Assembly (NCBI GenBank): GCA_002733995.1
Contig: NVXR01000034.1
Location: 1-64,000 of the forward strand
Direction of reading: 5' to 3'
DNA: 64,000 nt
Origin: Desulfotalea sp.
GTDB lineage: Bacteria > Desulfobacterota > Desulfobulbia > Desulfobulbales > Desulfocapsaceae
The notes under the pieces were generated by a model. That model was not told the origin of the DNA. It searched no databases and worked only from the letters and a program-made list of their open reading frames with translations. Shown one piece after another: positions 55,872 to 64,000 of this stretch; the first letter of the stretch is position 1, and each line of letters opens with the position of its first letter. A program made the position numbers and the translations under genes.

Positions 55872-56639
55872 TTATGTGCGTATGCCAATGCCTTTTTTGA
55901 AGAGATAGAGGTTTACAGAAAAAAGAACGATAGAAAAAAGAACAAGCATTCCCGCACCAATGTATACATTGATATCAGAGGTGCCGAGAAAACCATAGCG
56001 AAAGCCGTTTATCATATAAACAATAGGGTTTATCTTTGAGACTGTCTGCCAGAAATCAGGTAGGAGTGTGATTGAGTAAAAGACCCCTCCTAGATAGGTT
56101 AACGGGGTTATGATAAAGGTTGGAATAATGGAAATATCGTCAAATTTCTTGGCGAATATTCCATTGATCATTCCGGCGAGTGAAAAGACAAAGCTGGTGA
56201 GGATTGCGAAAAGAGATGCATAAAAAAAACTATATATTGGCACTCTAATAAAAAAGAGGCTGACGATTGAAACCAGAAAGCCAACACTCAGACCACGGGT
56301 CATTCCACCTGCCACATAGCCCAGTATGATAACCCAACTAGGTGTGGGGCTAACGAGTAATTCTTCGATGTTTCTTTGGAATTTTGCACTGAAGAAAGAA
56401 GAAACCGTGTTGGAGTATGAACTGGTGATAATAGCCATCATGATGAGGCCCGGTGCAATATATGCCATATAGCTGTAGCCGTTCATTTCGCCGAGTTTAG
56501 AGCCGATGAAGCTACCAAAAATAATAAAATAAAGAGAGATGGTGATCACTGGAGGTACGAGTGTCTGTATCCAGATACGAAATATTCGGTTGATCTCTTT
56601 TCTGGCGATCGACTGGAGGGAAATAAAGTTTTGCCTCAT
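55872..56639 (-). CDS. ABC-2 type transporter permease
   Basis: A 255-residue inner-membrane protein with six hydrophobic spans, including ITISLYFIIFGSFIGS, AYIAPGLIMMAIITSSYSN and FIITPLTYLGGVFYSITLLP, matching the ABC-2 exporter family. It overlaps the ATPase gene by 4 bp, so they form one exporter. The substrate is unknown. Confidence 0.92.
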   Translation of the reverse strand: MRQNFISLQSIARKEINRIFRIWIQTLVPPVITISLYFIIFGSFIGSKLGEMNGYSYMAYIAPGLIMMAIITSSYSNTVSSFFSAKFQRNIEELLVSPTPSWVIILGYVAGGMTRGLSVGFLVSIVSLFFIRVPIYSFFYASLFAILTSFVFSLAGMINGIFAKKFDDISIIPTFIITPLTYLGGVFYSITLLPDFWQTVSKINPIVYMINGFRYGFLGTSDINVYIGAGMLVLFSIVLFSVNLYLFKKGIGIRT

Positions 56640-57544
56640 TGGTGCACCATTTCCAGAAAAAGCTCTTCGAGGCGGTTTGACTTGTTACGCATACTTTCCA
56701 CGGTGATGTTATGTTGGTTGAAGTGGGAAAAAACAGCATTGAGCGCAAACTGTTGACCGATGGTAACCTCAATAGTTGTCTCATCTAGAAGGTGAAACAC
56801 GGTGTCTCCTACAGGAGGAAGTGAGGTTAGGGGCTCTTTGATTTCGAAAATAAATGTTTCTTTGTCTAATTTTTTAAGCAGGGATTTTTTACTTTTGTTT
56901 ACGACAATTACCCCATCATTGATGATAGCTATTTGATTACAGAGTTGTTCAGCCTCCTCCAGGTAGTGGGTGGTGAGGATGATGGTCGTGCCCTGGGCAT
57001 TAAGCCGGGCGAGGAAATCCCACATTCCGCGTCTGAGTTCGACATCAACTCCGGCTGTAGGTTCATCAAGAATGAGGAGGCGGGGCTCATGGATAAGGCC
57101 TCTTGCTATCATTAGCCGTCGTTTCATTCCCCCCGATAGTTCGCGGGCAATAATGTCTTTTTTATCCCAGAGTCCAAGTTGCTTGAGATATTTTTCAGCA
57201 TTTCTCAGGGCATGGCTTCTCTCCATTCCGTAGTAACCCGCCTGTTGAGTGACAATGTCCTGGACCTTTTCAAAGATAGAAAAATTGTACTCTTGGGGGA
57301 CGACACCTATAAGTTTTTTGGCCGCCGGAAAATCGTGGTCGATATCAATATCGAAAACCTTTACCGTACCTTCAGTTTTGGTGACCAGAGAGGTGATGAT
57401 ACCGATGGTGGTGGTTTTACCGGCACCATTGGGGCCAAGCAGGCCAAAGAAGTCGCCCTCTTTGACGTCAAAGGTAACCCCTTTCAGAGCCTGGAAGCCG
57501 CTGTTGTAGGTTTTGTGTAAATTGTTGATGCTTAAGGCATCCAT
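56636..57544 (-). CDS. ABC exporter ATPase
   Basis: A 302-residue ATPase with Walker A GLLGPNGAGKTTTIGI, the signature LSGGMKRRLMIARGLIHEP, Walker B LLILDEPTAGVD and the His switch in ILTTHYLEEAEQL. I chose the ATG at 57544 (MDALSINNL) because an upstream extension from 57619 overlaps gshB. Together with the ABC-2 permease it forms an exporter of the CcmA/NodI class. Confidence 0.93.
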   Translation of the reverse strand: MDALSINNLHKTYNSGFQALKGVTFDVKEGDFFGLLGPNGAGKTTTIGIITSLVTKTEGTVKVFDIDIDHDFPAAKKLIGVVPQEYNFSIFEKVQDIVTQQAGYYGMERSHALRNAEKYLKQLGLWDKKDIIARELSGGMKRRLMIARGLIHEPRLLILDEPTAGVDVELRRGMWDFLARLNAQGTTIILTTHYLEEAEQLCNQIAIINDGVIVVNKSKKSLLKKLDKETFIFEIKEPLTSLPPVGDTVFHLLDETTIEVTIGQQFALNAVFSHFNQHNITVESMRNKSNRLEELFLEMVHQ

Positions 57545-57554
57545 AGGTGTCTCT

Positions 57555-58433
57555 TTACTGGCTGAGTTGTGTGAAATAGTTAACAATTTCTTTTGCAATG
57601 TCTCTACCGTCAAGGGCACCGATCTGTATTATGCCTGTGGGACAGGTGATGTTGATTTCAGTCAGTTGCTCACCTATAAAATCAAGACCTGAAAAGTGAA
57701 TACCCTGTTTGAGCATCCATGGACCAATTTCGTCCACAGCGGCTTGTTCCCGTTTAGTGAGAGAGGTTGCCAGCGCTTCACTACTGGCAAAGTTTGCATG
57801 ATAGCCGGTTCGGGGTTTACGCAGGGCGGCACCAATAAACTTGTCCCCAAGCATGAGAACCCGTTTGTCCCCTTTATAGACGAGGTCCTGGAATTGCTGC
57901 ACCATCGCAGGTCTGGAGCCATTGCCGGTGAAACTGCTTATCTTGTCGAGGTCGTTTTCCTGAATTTTTTCCACAGAGATGCCCTGAAAGCTGTCTAGAG
58001 CTTTAATCACACAGAGGCCGTTTCGTAGAATAAAATCATTTATGGTCTGGATATTGGAGCTGACCATGGTTGGAGGCATGTATTCTTTAAAGGGAAGAGC
58101 GATGAGCTTTTCATTAAAGTTTCTAAGGGCTGTCGCGCTGTTGACTATAAGGGTTCCGGAGAGAGACAACAGGTGTGTGGCGTAATGAAAGGCGAGGTCA
58201 TAGGGCGGTTCTTTGCGCATGAGAATCAGCCGGTAGTCGCCGAGCCGTTTTTCCTGTTTGTTCCCAGATCTGTCTGTTGCCAGCGCCGCCGCATGATGCT
58301 CAAAAAAGAGATCCGCAATTGTCGCAGTGTCCACAGTAATACCCTGTCTTCTGGCCTCGGTAATTAAGGCAAGAGATGTGTCTGTTTTTGGTGCCAAACC
58401 TTCAAGGGGGTCAAGTACTACAAGCCAAGCCAT
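57555..58433 (-). CDS. gshB: Glutathione-synthetase-like ATP-grasp ligase
   Basis: A 292-residue ATP-grasp protein aligning with bacterial GshB across its length: AWLVVLDPLEGLAPKTDTSL at the start, LILMRKEPPYDLAFHYATHL, GTLIVNSATALRNFNEKL, DKRVLMLGDKFIGAALR and FIGEQLTEINITCPTG. The ATP-binding Lys is kept (VIKALDSFQG), but the usual PLDGMGG loop is changed to ALDSFQG. There is no gshA nearby. GshB activity is likely but not certain; another peptide ligase is possible. First gene of the operon with the exporter and glutaredoxin-like protein. Confidence 0.82.
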   Translation of the reverse strand: MAWLVVLDPLEGLAPKTDTSLALITEARRQGITVDTATIADLFFEHHAAALATDRSGNKQEKRLGDYRLILMRKEPPYDLAFHYATHLLSLSGTLIVNSATALRNFNEKLIALPFKEYMPPTMVSSNIQTINDFILRNGLCVIKALDSFQGISVEKIQENDLDKISSFTGNGSRPAMVQQFQDLVYKGDKRVLMLGDKFIGAALRKPRTGYHANFASSEALATSLTKREQAAVDEIGPWMLKQGIHFSGLDFIGEQLTEINITCPTGIIQIGALDGRDIAKEIVNYFTQLSQ

Positions 58434-58935
58434 AATAGCCTCTTTATTCTGAATAATAAAATAGGATTAAGTTAGTATTCCTCGCAGCTTAAAATTTGTT
58501 ATAAAAATAGCTGTGTAAGGCATTTCCCCCCAGCATAGTTCCTGTTTGCCGGATAGGGCGGTTGTCTTAAGGAAGCCTAATAAATCCTGTGTTTTCTAGT
58601 ATCGGCTAAAGCCCGCCTGGTTCCTGTTTGTCGGTGCTGCATCATTTAATTGGGGGCTTTAGAGCATACGAGCGCTACCTGCGAAGATCACAATGTAGGT
58701 CGTTGGAGTGTTACAGAACAGTTACAAAAAGCAATGTAACCTGTCCACCTCTGTCTCCAATGCCTAGTTAAATAATCATCATTGGGCTGACTTGTTAGTG
58801 CGTTATAGGTAAAAACTTGCCACAGAGACTGAAGACAGTGGTGCCGCATGTTCCAACCTTTGCTGAACGCTATAGGCGGTTTTACACGGCAGTCCAGTGC
58901 GTATTGTTTGCAAATTAGTGGGCCGACTGTTTCGT
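58434..58935. other. Gene-free stretch upstream of the gshB-like gene
   Basis: About 500 bp. An inverted repeat TAAAGCCC (58607-58614) / GGGCTTTA (58654-58661) encloses 39 bp, and GTTCCTGTTTG(C/T)CGG occurs twice (near 58540 and 58620). No gene or known RNA is recognised; a degraded element is possible. Confidence 0.5.
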
Positions 58936-59316
58936 TTAAAGGCTGAAGTTATTGGCCTGGACGACTTCGAGTGCGAGCTGAGATCTTGATTTTGCGTCTT
59001 TTGGTAGGTTTTTACTTGCACACCATTCTGGGAAAGTCTCTGGATCGATAAATACTTTTATGACCTGATCACCAGCGGTTTCCAGTTCAATTCTTTTTTC
59101 TTCTGCCCGGGCAAACCAGTCTGCGAAGGTACGTGGCAGTAGCTTGACATCATCGAAAATGGTAAGCAGGGTTTCGTAGTCCTCTTCCTTGTACCAGACC
59201 AGTGCCCGTAGCATTGGTTGATGGTTTTGAGCCTTCTCTTGTGCCTTCATTTGTCTTTTCTCTTGTATTCTTGCAGCTGTTTTACCAGAACCTGTGGACG
59301 TATTATTTTTAGTCAT
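58936..59316 (-). CDS. Conserved-looking hypothetical protein
   Basis: A 126-residue soluble protein with a basic, Gln/Lys-rich head (AARIQEKRQMKAQEKAQ) and a mixed alpha/beta-like body (LRALVWYKEEDYETLLTIFD, DQVIKVFIDPETFPEWC). No domain is recognised. The composition and well-balanced amino acid use suggest a true gene. It is transcribed towards the gshB-like operon from 502 bp away. Confidence 0.65.
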   Translation of the reverse strand: MTKNNTSTGSGKTAARIQEKRQMKAQEKAQNHQPMLRALVWYKEEDYETLLTIFDDVKLLPRTFADWFARAEEKRIELETAGDQVIKVFIDPETFPEWCASKNLPKDAKSRSQLALEVVQANNFSL

Positions 59317-60001
59317 ATTATCTCAGTTTTCGAGGGAGGGAGAGCCATCTGAAGGCCTGTTATAAAAAATGTCAAAAGGATTGTATTTGTACTATGTCGT
59401 TGGCACGTGTAGTAGACATGCAAACCTACGAACTAACTGATGCATAACGTATAATTCCTCAATAAAAAAGCAGATTCAGTGAAAATGTCAACCATGATCG
59501 GTGGGGAACTGAGAAAATAATGATGGCGTACGCTTTCTTCGAGCCAGTTTGTATTCTTTTGCTAGGGCTTGTTGTTGCCCTTTTTGTAAAGACTGTCTTT
59601 GATTCAGCAATTTAGTCGTTTTGCTCCCTGTGCGGAGGGGTACCTGCGTTGTGAGCAATGATGATGTCTGGGTTTTCTGTTTTTTCTGGTGTTGGTAGAG
59701 CGGTAGGATGGCTTAGAGAGGGAAACCTTTACCGCTAGGCGAGGGACTGGTATGGTTGTATGGAGTACTCCATGGTTTACGTTTGGCGGCTCAATCGCTT
59801 TGCTATGTGGTCTGTGTGGATTTTGACACATCTACTATCGTCAATGTTCCTACTTCATGCAAGAACATCGTTTGCAGAAATCCAAAAGTAGAAAAATCCT
59901 TTTACTAAGCTCTGTTGGCAGGTATGATTGCAATCCATAATACAAAATGTGTGAGTTCTTTCCATAAAGAATAGTTACATTGGGGGCATCCGTTATGCTG
60001 T
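59317..60001. other. Gene-free stretch upstream of the five-PAS kinase
   Basis: About 685 bp with no supported gene. A minus-strand frame at 59604-59831 shows only low-complexity content. The plus-strand motif TGGCAGG...TTGC near 59916 has wrong spacing for sigma-54. Confidence 0.5.
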
Positions 60002-63000
60002 GTGGGTAAGTTGAAAAAAAGATCTGAAGTAAACAACAAAGACAATGGAGCAGCTGTAGCTGAAGAAATTGCTGCTGTTTGGTCGGATGTCTTTGACCTC
60101 GTAGATGATATCGTCACGGTTCAAAATGATCAATTCAGGATTTTAAAGGCCAATGCGGCGGCTCTTGATTGTTTTGGAGTCTCGGCGGATGCTCTGGAAA
60201 ATAGCTATTGCTATGAACTCTTTGCAGGTCGAAGTGAAGTCTGTTCTCTCTGTCCTTTCCTCCACTTTTCAACCGATCAGCATGTGAGCCAGGTTAAAAT
60301 GGTGCATGCAAAAAATGGGCTATTATTCGATATAAAACTGTCTCGTATTTCGGCTCCTAAGGGAGGCAACAGTTACCTCTTTCATATTGCTAAAAAAATA
60401 ACGAAGACCCCTCTGGTTGAAACGGAGGACTATTTTGCCAAGATTTTTAATGCAAATCCTCTTCCTATGCTTGTTTCTGATTTACAATCAGGCCTGTTGC
60501 TGGATGTGAATCAGAGTTTCCTCGATTGTTTTGGTTACATGCGCGAGGAAATGGTTGGTCATTCTATCGGAACTCTTGAGGTATTGGCGGATAGATATCA
60601 GAGTGATAGTTTGCTCCAGAAGATGAAAGGATGTGCTTCAGTTAAGGAACTTGCACTTAAGCTAACGACTAAATCTGGAGAGTTAAGAGATGTTTTCTGG
60701 TCTGCGGAGGAGATCTCTTATGGCGGTGGGCGAGTTCTGCTGTCTTTGGTTTATGATTACACAGAGCGTCGAAAAGCCGAAAAGGAGCAGGAGGCGCGTG
60801 AGAGGAAATACGCCCTGGTCTTTGATGCTAGCCCAGATGCGGTGAATATTAATCGCCTGGAAGACTGGAGGTTTGTTGAGGTAAATAATAGCTACCTTGA
60901 ATGGTCTGGATTTACGAAAAAAGAAGTTATGGGTAAGACCGTTGAAGAGGTGAACCTTTGGTGTGATCCCCAAGACCGTGAAGAGTTTGAGAGACGGCTG
61001 CAGACAACAGGGACCTGTGACTCCCTGGAAGCTAAATTTCGCAAAAAAGATGGTTCTGTTTTGGTTGGAGTCATCTCTGCCAGTGTAGTTTCTCTCAATA
61101 ATATCCCCCATGCTATCTCTGTTACCCGAAATATTGATACCTTGAGAAAGGTTGAGCAAGAGCACTCTCGACAAAAGGTTCTCTTTGAAACTATTTTTAA
61201 TTCAATTAGTGGTGGTGTTGTTGTTACCAATGCTAGTCGAATCATACAGATAGCCAGTAAGGGGGTGCGGCGAACCTTTGGTTATCGACCCGAGGAGTTG
61301 ATTGGCAAGAGTACAGAGATGCTTTTCGCCGAACATGATGCATTTCAAGAGGTGGGGGAAAAACTGTTTACGGTGGATGCTGATAAAAATGAGTATCCGC
61401 ATAGTGCAAAATACAGACATCGTTCAGGGCGTATTTTTTTCGGAGAGGCTTTTGGCGCAAAGCTTTTTAACCGTAAAGGCAAGTGGATCGGCAACCTCGG
61501 AATTGTCCGGGATATCTCTTCGCGTGAGAAGGAGGAAAAGGAGAATCTCATGCTAAGAGCGGCCATTGAACAGGTTAACGATGTGGTAGTGATTACCGAT
61601 TACCTCGGTAATATTACGTATGTTAATCCGGCATTTGAGAAAGTGTCGGGCTACTCAAAAGATGAAGCTATTGGTCGTAATCCACGTTTACTGCAGAGTG
61701 GTCAGCAAGACAAGAAATTCTACGATGATTTTTGGCAGACCATTACCCAGGGGCATACGTTTAGTGGTCGAATGGTGAATAAACGTAAAGACAATACCTG
61801 TTATACGGAAGAAGTCACAGTTTCACCTGTTGTGGATAAACTTGGTAATGTTGTCAGATATATAGCAATAAAACGTGATATCACGGGACATCTCTTGCTT
61901 GAGTCGCAACTGCAGCAAGCTCAAAAGATGGAATCGGTCGGTCGCTTAATCGGTGGAGTTGCCCACGATTTTAATAATATTCTGGGTGTGATTTTAGGCT
62001 ACGCTGGCATGGCCCTGCGTAACAGTCAGTCGACGGATAAGTTTTATAATGACCTGAAGATTATTTATGATGCTGCAAATAGATCCGCAGAGATTGTTCG
62101 TCAGTTGATGATGTTCTCGAGACAGCAGGCTGTGGCCCCTAAGATTATTGATCTCAATGCCGCTGTGGAAGGAATGCTTATCATGTTGAGGCGGCTCATC
62201 GGTGAGGACATTGAGCTGGTTTGGAAGCCACAACCGGGCTCTTTACCGGTCAAGATTGATCCCTCCCAGGTCGATCAGATCCTTGCCAATCTGTGCGTTA
62301 ATTCCAGGGACGCGATACGGGGCATTGGTAGGCTGACGATAACAACGGAAAAAGTTGTATGTGAGGAGACGACTCCTGAAAGGGGAGAGTTGTTTGCTAC
62401 AGGAGTTGAGTTTGTACGGTTGCTTGTTAGTGATGATGGTATTGGTATCGGTGAAGATGAGCTGGAAAGAATATTCGAACCATTTTTTACGACTAAAGCA
62501 ATAGGCCGGGGAACCGGCTTGGGCCTGTCGACCGTGTATGGAATTGTGCAGCAAAATCATGGGGAAATCACGGTGAATAGTAAAAAAGGAGAAGGTACCA
62601 GCTTTACCATTTCTCTTCCTTTAAGTAAGGCCCCCCTTTCGCAATATAAAGAAGGCGGTCTGGCGCAGATAAATAAAGGGCATAATGAAACAATTCTTCT
62701 TGTGGAGGATGATTTGACCCTACTTGAAATGACGAGAACGATGCTTGGGAAAACTGGTTATAATGTTTTGCCGGCAAATGGTGGCGGCGAAGCATTACGC
62801 CTTGCCCGTAAAAAAGATGTCAAAATTGATCTGATACTCACGGATGTTGTGATGCCAGAAATGAATGGTAAAGAGCTGAGTGAGGAGGTTCGGAAAATTG
62901 TCCCTGACGTAAAGGTTCTGTTTATGTCGGGTTATACTGCAAATGTTCTAGGCCATAACGGCATCCTTGATGAAGAATTGCAGTTTGTTGCAAAGCCTTT

Positions 63001-63049
63001 TACCGGAGCAGTAATGTCTGACAAAATTCGAGAAATACTTGATAACTAG
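60002..63049 (+). CDS. Multi-PAS hybrid histidine kinase
   Basis: A 1015-residue soluble kinase. Five PAS domains are visible, starting near residues 32, 140, 265, 395 and 515 (for example YFAKIFNANPLPMLVSD, KYALVFDASPDAVNINR and LFETIFNSISGGVVVTN). A HisKA domain has its His in LIGGVAHDFNNILGV, and an ATPase domain follows (GTGLGLSTVYGI). A C-terminal receiver (ILLVEDDLTLLEM; Asp in DLILTDVVMPEMNG; KPF) ends it. The start is GTG at 60002; an ATG 6 bp upstream hits a stop. Stimulus unknown; convergent with a sigma-54 activator. Confidence 0.9.
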   Translation: MGKLKKRSEVNNKDNGAAVAEEIAAVWSDVFDLVDDIVTVQNDQFRILKANAAALDCFGVSADALENSYCYELFAGRSEVCSLCPFLHFSTDQHVSQVKMVHAKNGLLFDIKLSRISAPKGGNSYLFHIAKKITKTPLVETEDYFAKIFNANPLPMLVSDLQSGLLLDVNQSFLDCFGYMREEMVGHSIGTLEVLADRYQSDSLLQKMKGCASVKELALKLTTKSGELRDVFWSAEEISYGGGRVLLSLVYDYTERRKAEKEQEARERKYALVFDASPDAVNINRLEDWRFVEVNNSYLEWSGFTKKEVMGKTVEEVNLWCDPQDREEFERRLQTTGTCDSLEAKFRKKDGSVLVGVISASVVSLNNIPHAISVTRNIDTLRKVEQEHSRQKVLFETIFNSISGGVVVTNASRIIQIASKGVRRTFGYRPEELIGKSTEMLFAEHDAFQEVGEKLFTVDADKNEYPHSAKYRHRSGRIFFGEAFGAKLFNRKGKWIGNLGIVRDISSREKEEKENLMLRAAIEQVNDVVVITDYLGNITYVNPAFEKVSGYSKDEAIGRNPRLLQSGQQDKKFYDDFWQTITQGHTFSGRMVNKRKDNTCYTEEVTVSPVVDKLGNVVRYIAIKRDITGHLLLESQLQQAQKMESVGRLIGGVAHDFNNILGVILGYAGMALRNSQSTDKFYNDLKIIYDAANRSAEIVRQLMMFSRQQAVAPKIIDLNAAVEGMLIMLRRLIGEDIELVWKPQPGSLPVKIDPSQVDQILANLCVNSRDAIRGIGRLTITTEKVVCEETTPERGELFATGVEFVRLLVSDDGIGIGEDELERIFEPFFTTKAIGRGTGLGLSTVYGIVQQNHGEITVNSKKGEGTSFTISLPLSKAPLSQYKEGGLAQINKGHNETILLVEDDLTLLEMTRTMLGKTGYNVLPANGGGEALRLARKKDVKIDLILTDVVMPEMNGKELSEEVRKIVPDVKVLFMSGYTANVLGHNGILDEELQFVAKPFTGAVMSDKIREILDN

Positions 63050-63084
63050 GTTTATGGTCCGTTTTTCGTTTCTTATAGGAACGC

Positions 63085-64000
63085 TTAATTGTTGTTTGGT
63101 TTCTTCTGTTTATAGTTAGCGGAGATAATGTGATATCTCCTCATGATGCGTTGTAGGCCCTGGCGCTCAAGACCACATGAAATTGCGGCATTGGTCACAT
63201 TGCCATTGTAACTAGTCAGAAGATTGTGCAGGTACTCTGTTGAAAACCTTTTTACTATTTCTGCTTTGGCATCATTGTAGGGTGTGGCATAAAGGTCGTT
63301 AAATCCTGAAAAATCACCTTTTTTTAATGTTCGATCTTCATTGTTTTCAAGAAGTTCTTGTATGTCTGAATTCTCAACTGTGTTGCCGGCGGTGAGGAGT
63401 ACTATTCTATTAATACTGTTTTGTAATTCTCTGACATTGCCATTCCATGTTCTTTGATATAGGTGCTGAAGAACTTTCGGGGGAACGATAAGATTTTCTC
63501 GTTTATATTGTTTTTTAAACTTCGAGAAAAAATGGTGGATCAGAAGAGGGATATCTTCACGCATATCCCTGAGGTTTGGCATTGTCACTGTGACGACGTT
63601 GAGTCGGTAAAATAGATCTTCTCTGAATTCCCCTGTTTTGATTTTCGCTTCAAGATCTTGATTTGTAGACGCGACCACACGAACATCAACCTTAATTGTT
63701 TTATTTTGACCGAGTGGTTGAATCTCTTTCTCTTGCAAGACTCGCAACAGTTTCGTCTGTATAGAAACGGGGATATCCGCAATTTCGTCAAGGAGGATGG
63801 TGGAGCCGTGGGCTTCAAGAAAAAGGCCCTTTCTGTCTCGCATTGCTCCAGTAAAGGCACCTTTACTATAGCCAAACAATTCACTCTCAAGAACGTTTTC
63901 CGGGAGGGCTGGACAGTTTACTGTGATCATCCTTTTTTGTTTGCGAAAGCTGAGGCTGTGTAGAGCGCGGGCTGCAACCTCTTTGCCTGTACCGCTTTCT
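63085..64000 (-). CDS. Sigma-54 activator, partial at right edge
   Basis: The visible C-terminal 304 residues carry the AAA+ core from [17 protein letters not shown] through the sigma-54 contact loop [25 protein letters not shown] and DVRVVASTN, followed by a Fis-type DNA-binding end ([20 protein letters not shown]). The reading frame runs off the window at 64000, so its N-terminal sensor or receiver is not seen. It converges with the five-PAS hybrid kinase, which could regulate it. Confidence 0.93.
   Translation of the reverse strand, partial: ESGTGKEVAARALHSLSFRKQKRMITVNCPALPENVLESELFGYSKGAFTGAMRDRKGLFLEAHGSTILLDEIADIPVSIQTKLLRVLQEKEIQPLGQNKTIKVDVRVVASTNQDLEAKIKTGEFREDLFYRLNVVTVTMPNLRDMREDIPLLIHHFFSKFKKQYKRENLIVPPKVLQHLYQRTWNGNVRELQNSINRIVLLTAGNTVENSDIQELLENNEDRTLKKGDFSGFNDLYATPYNDAKAEIVKRFSTEYLHNLLTSYNGNVTNAAISCGLERQGLQRIMRRYHIISANYKQKKPNNN

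Noticed and set aside
59916..59931. Sigma-54 promoter upstream of the five-PAS kinase
   Set aside because: TGGCAGG...TTGC looks promising, but GG and GC are separated by 11 rather than 10 bases.

Overview
The window reads as chromosome of a deltaproteobacterial sulfate reducer of the Desulfobulbales type; a cold-adapted marine relative of Desulfotalea is my best guess. Base composition looks moderate. Supporting content: ferredoxin-linked 2-oxoacid oxidoreductase genes, a multiheme cytochrome c / Tat iron-sulfur protein / NrfD redox module, many PAS sensor kinases with sigma-54 activators, and a BioG-type biotin operon. I inferred this from gene content only; no 16S gene, tRNA or CRISPR array was seen.

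Layout. 1-380: three tandem 118-bp repeats. 0.4-5.4 kb: holA, map with a SEC-C zinc knuckle, a small zinc-ribbon gene and ilvA. 5.4-12.4 kb: a coupled three-gene 2-oxoacid:ferredoxin oxidoreductase operon lying between ilvA and ilvD. 12.5-19.6 kb: pilT with a zinc-ribbon partner, a DEAD-box helicase with a long leader, rpsA-ihfB and a Sua5/YciO protein. 19.8-31.4 kb: guaBA, an NYN/cold-shock fusion, MscS, glucokinase plus a NahK-like kinase, tgt-yajC, a receiver/anti-sigma kinase fusion, RNase HI and a flavin reductase.

31.4-43 kb is the most unusual part. On the minus strand a three-gene sensory cluster (PAS histidine kinase, membrane PAS protein, NtrC-type activator) lies upstream of a coupled operon. 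That operon encodes a transposase-derived zinc-ribbon protein that appears to have lost its catalytic residues, an FtsH protease, a five-heme cytochrome c, a Tat-exported four-cluster ferredoxin and an NrfD/HybB membrane protein. Sigma-54-type promoter sequences occur 62 bp (leader) before the first gene of that operon and 43 bp before a second set of small membrane-protein genes. Possible activator sites (TGTTGCA/TGTACTACA-like) lie 135-210 bp upstream of both. I infer one sigma-54 regulon that builds, and perhaps quality-controls, a periplasm-facing quinone/cytochrome complex.

43-64 kb: a PPC-domain protein with a repeat-bearing glycosyltransferase, a periplasmic-sensor hybrid kinase, the complete bioBAFGCD operon with a BirA-like operator over its promoter, a gshB-like / ABC-2 exporter / glutaredoxin-like operon, a five-PAS hybrid kinase and a truncated sigma-54 activator. 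A dispersed 75-89 bp element with inverted ends occurs three times (near 3.8, 31.9 and 43.1 kb) and resembles a MITE.
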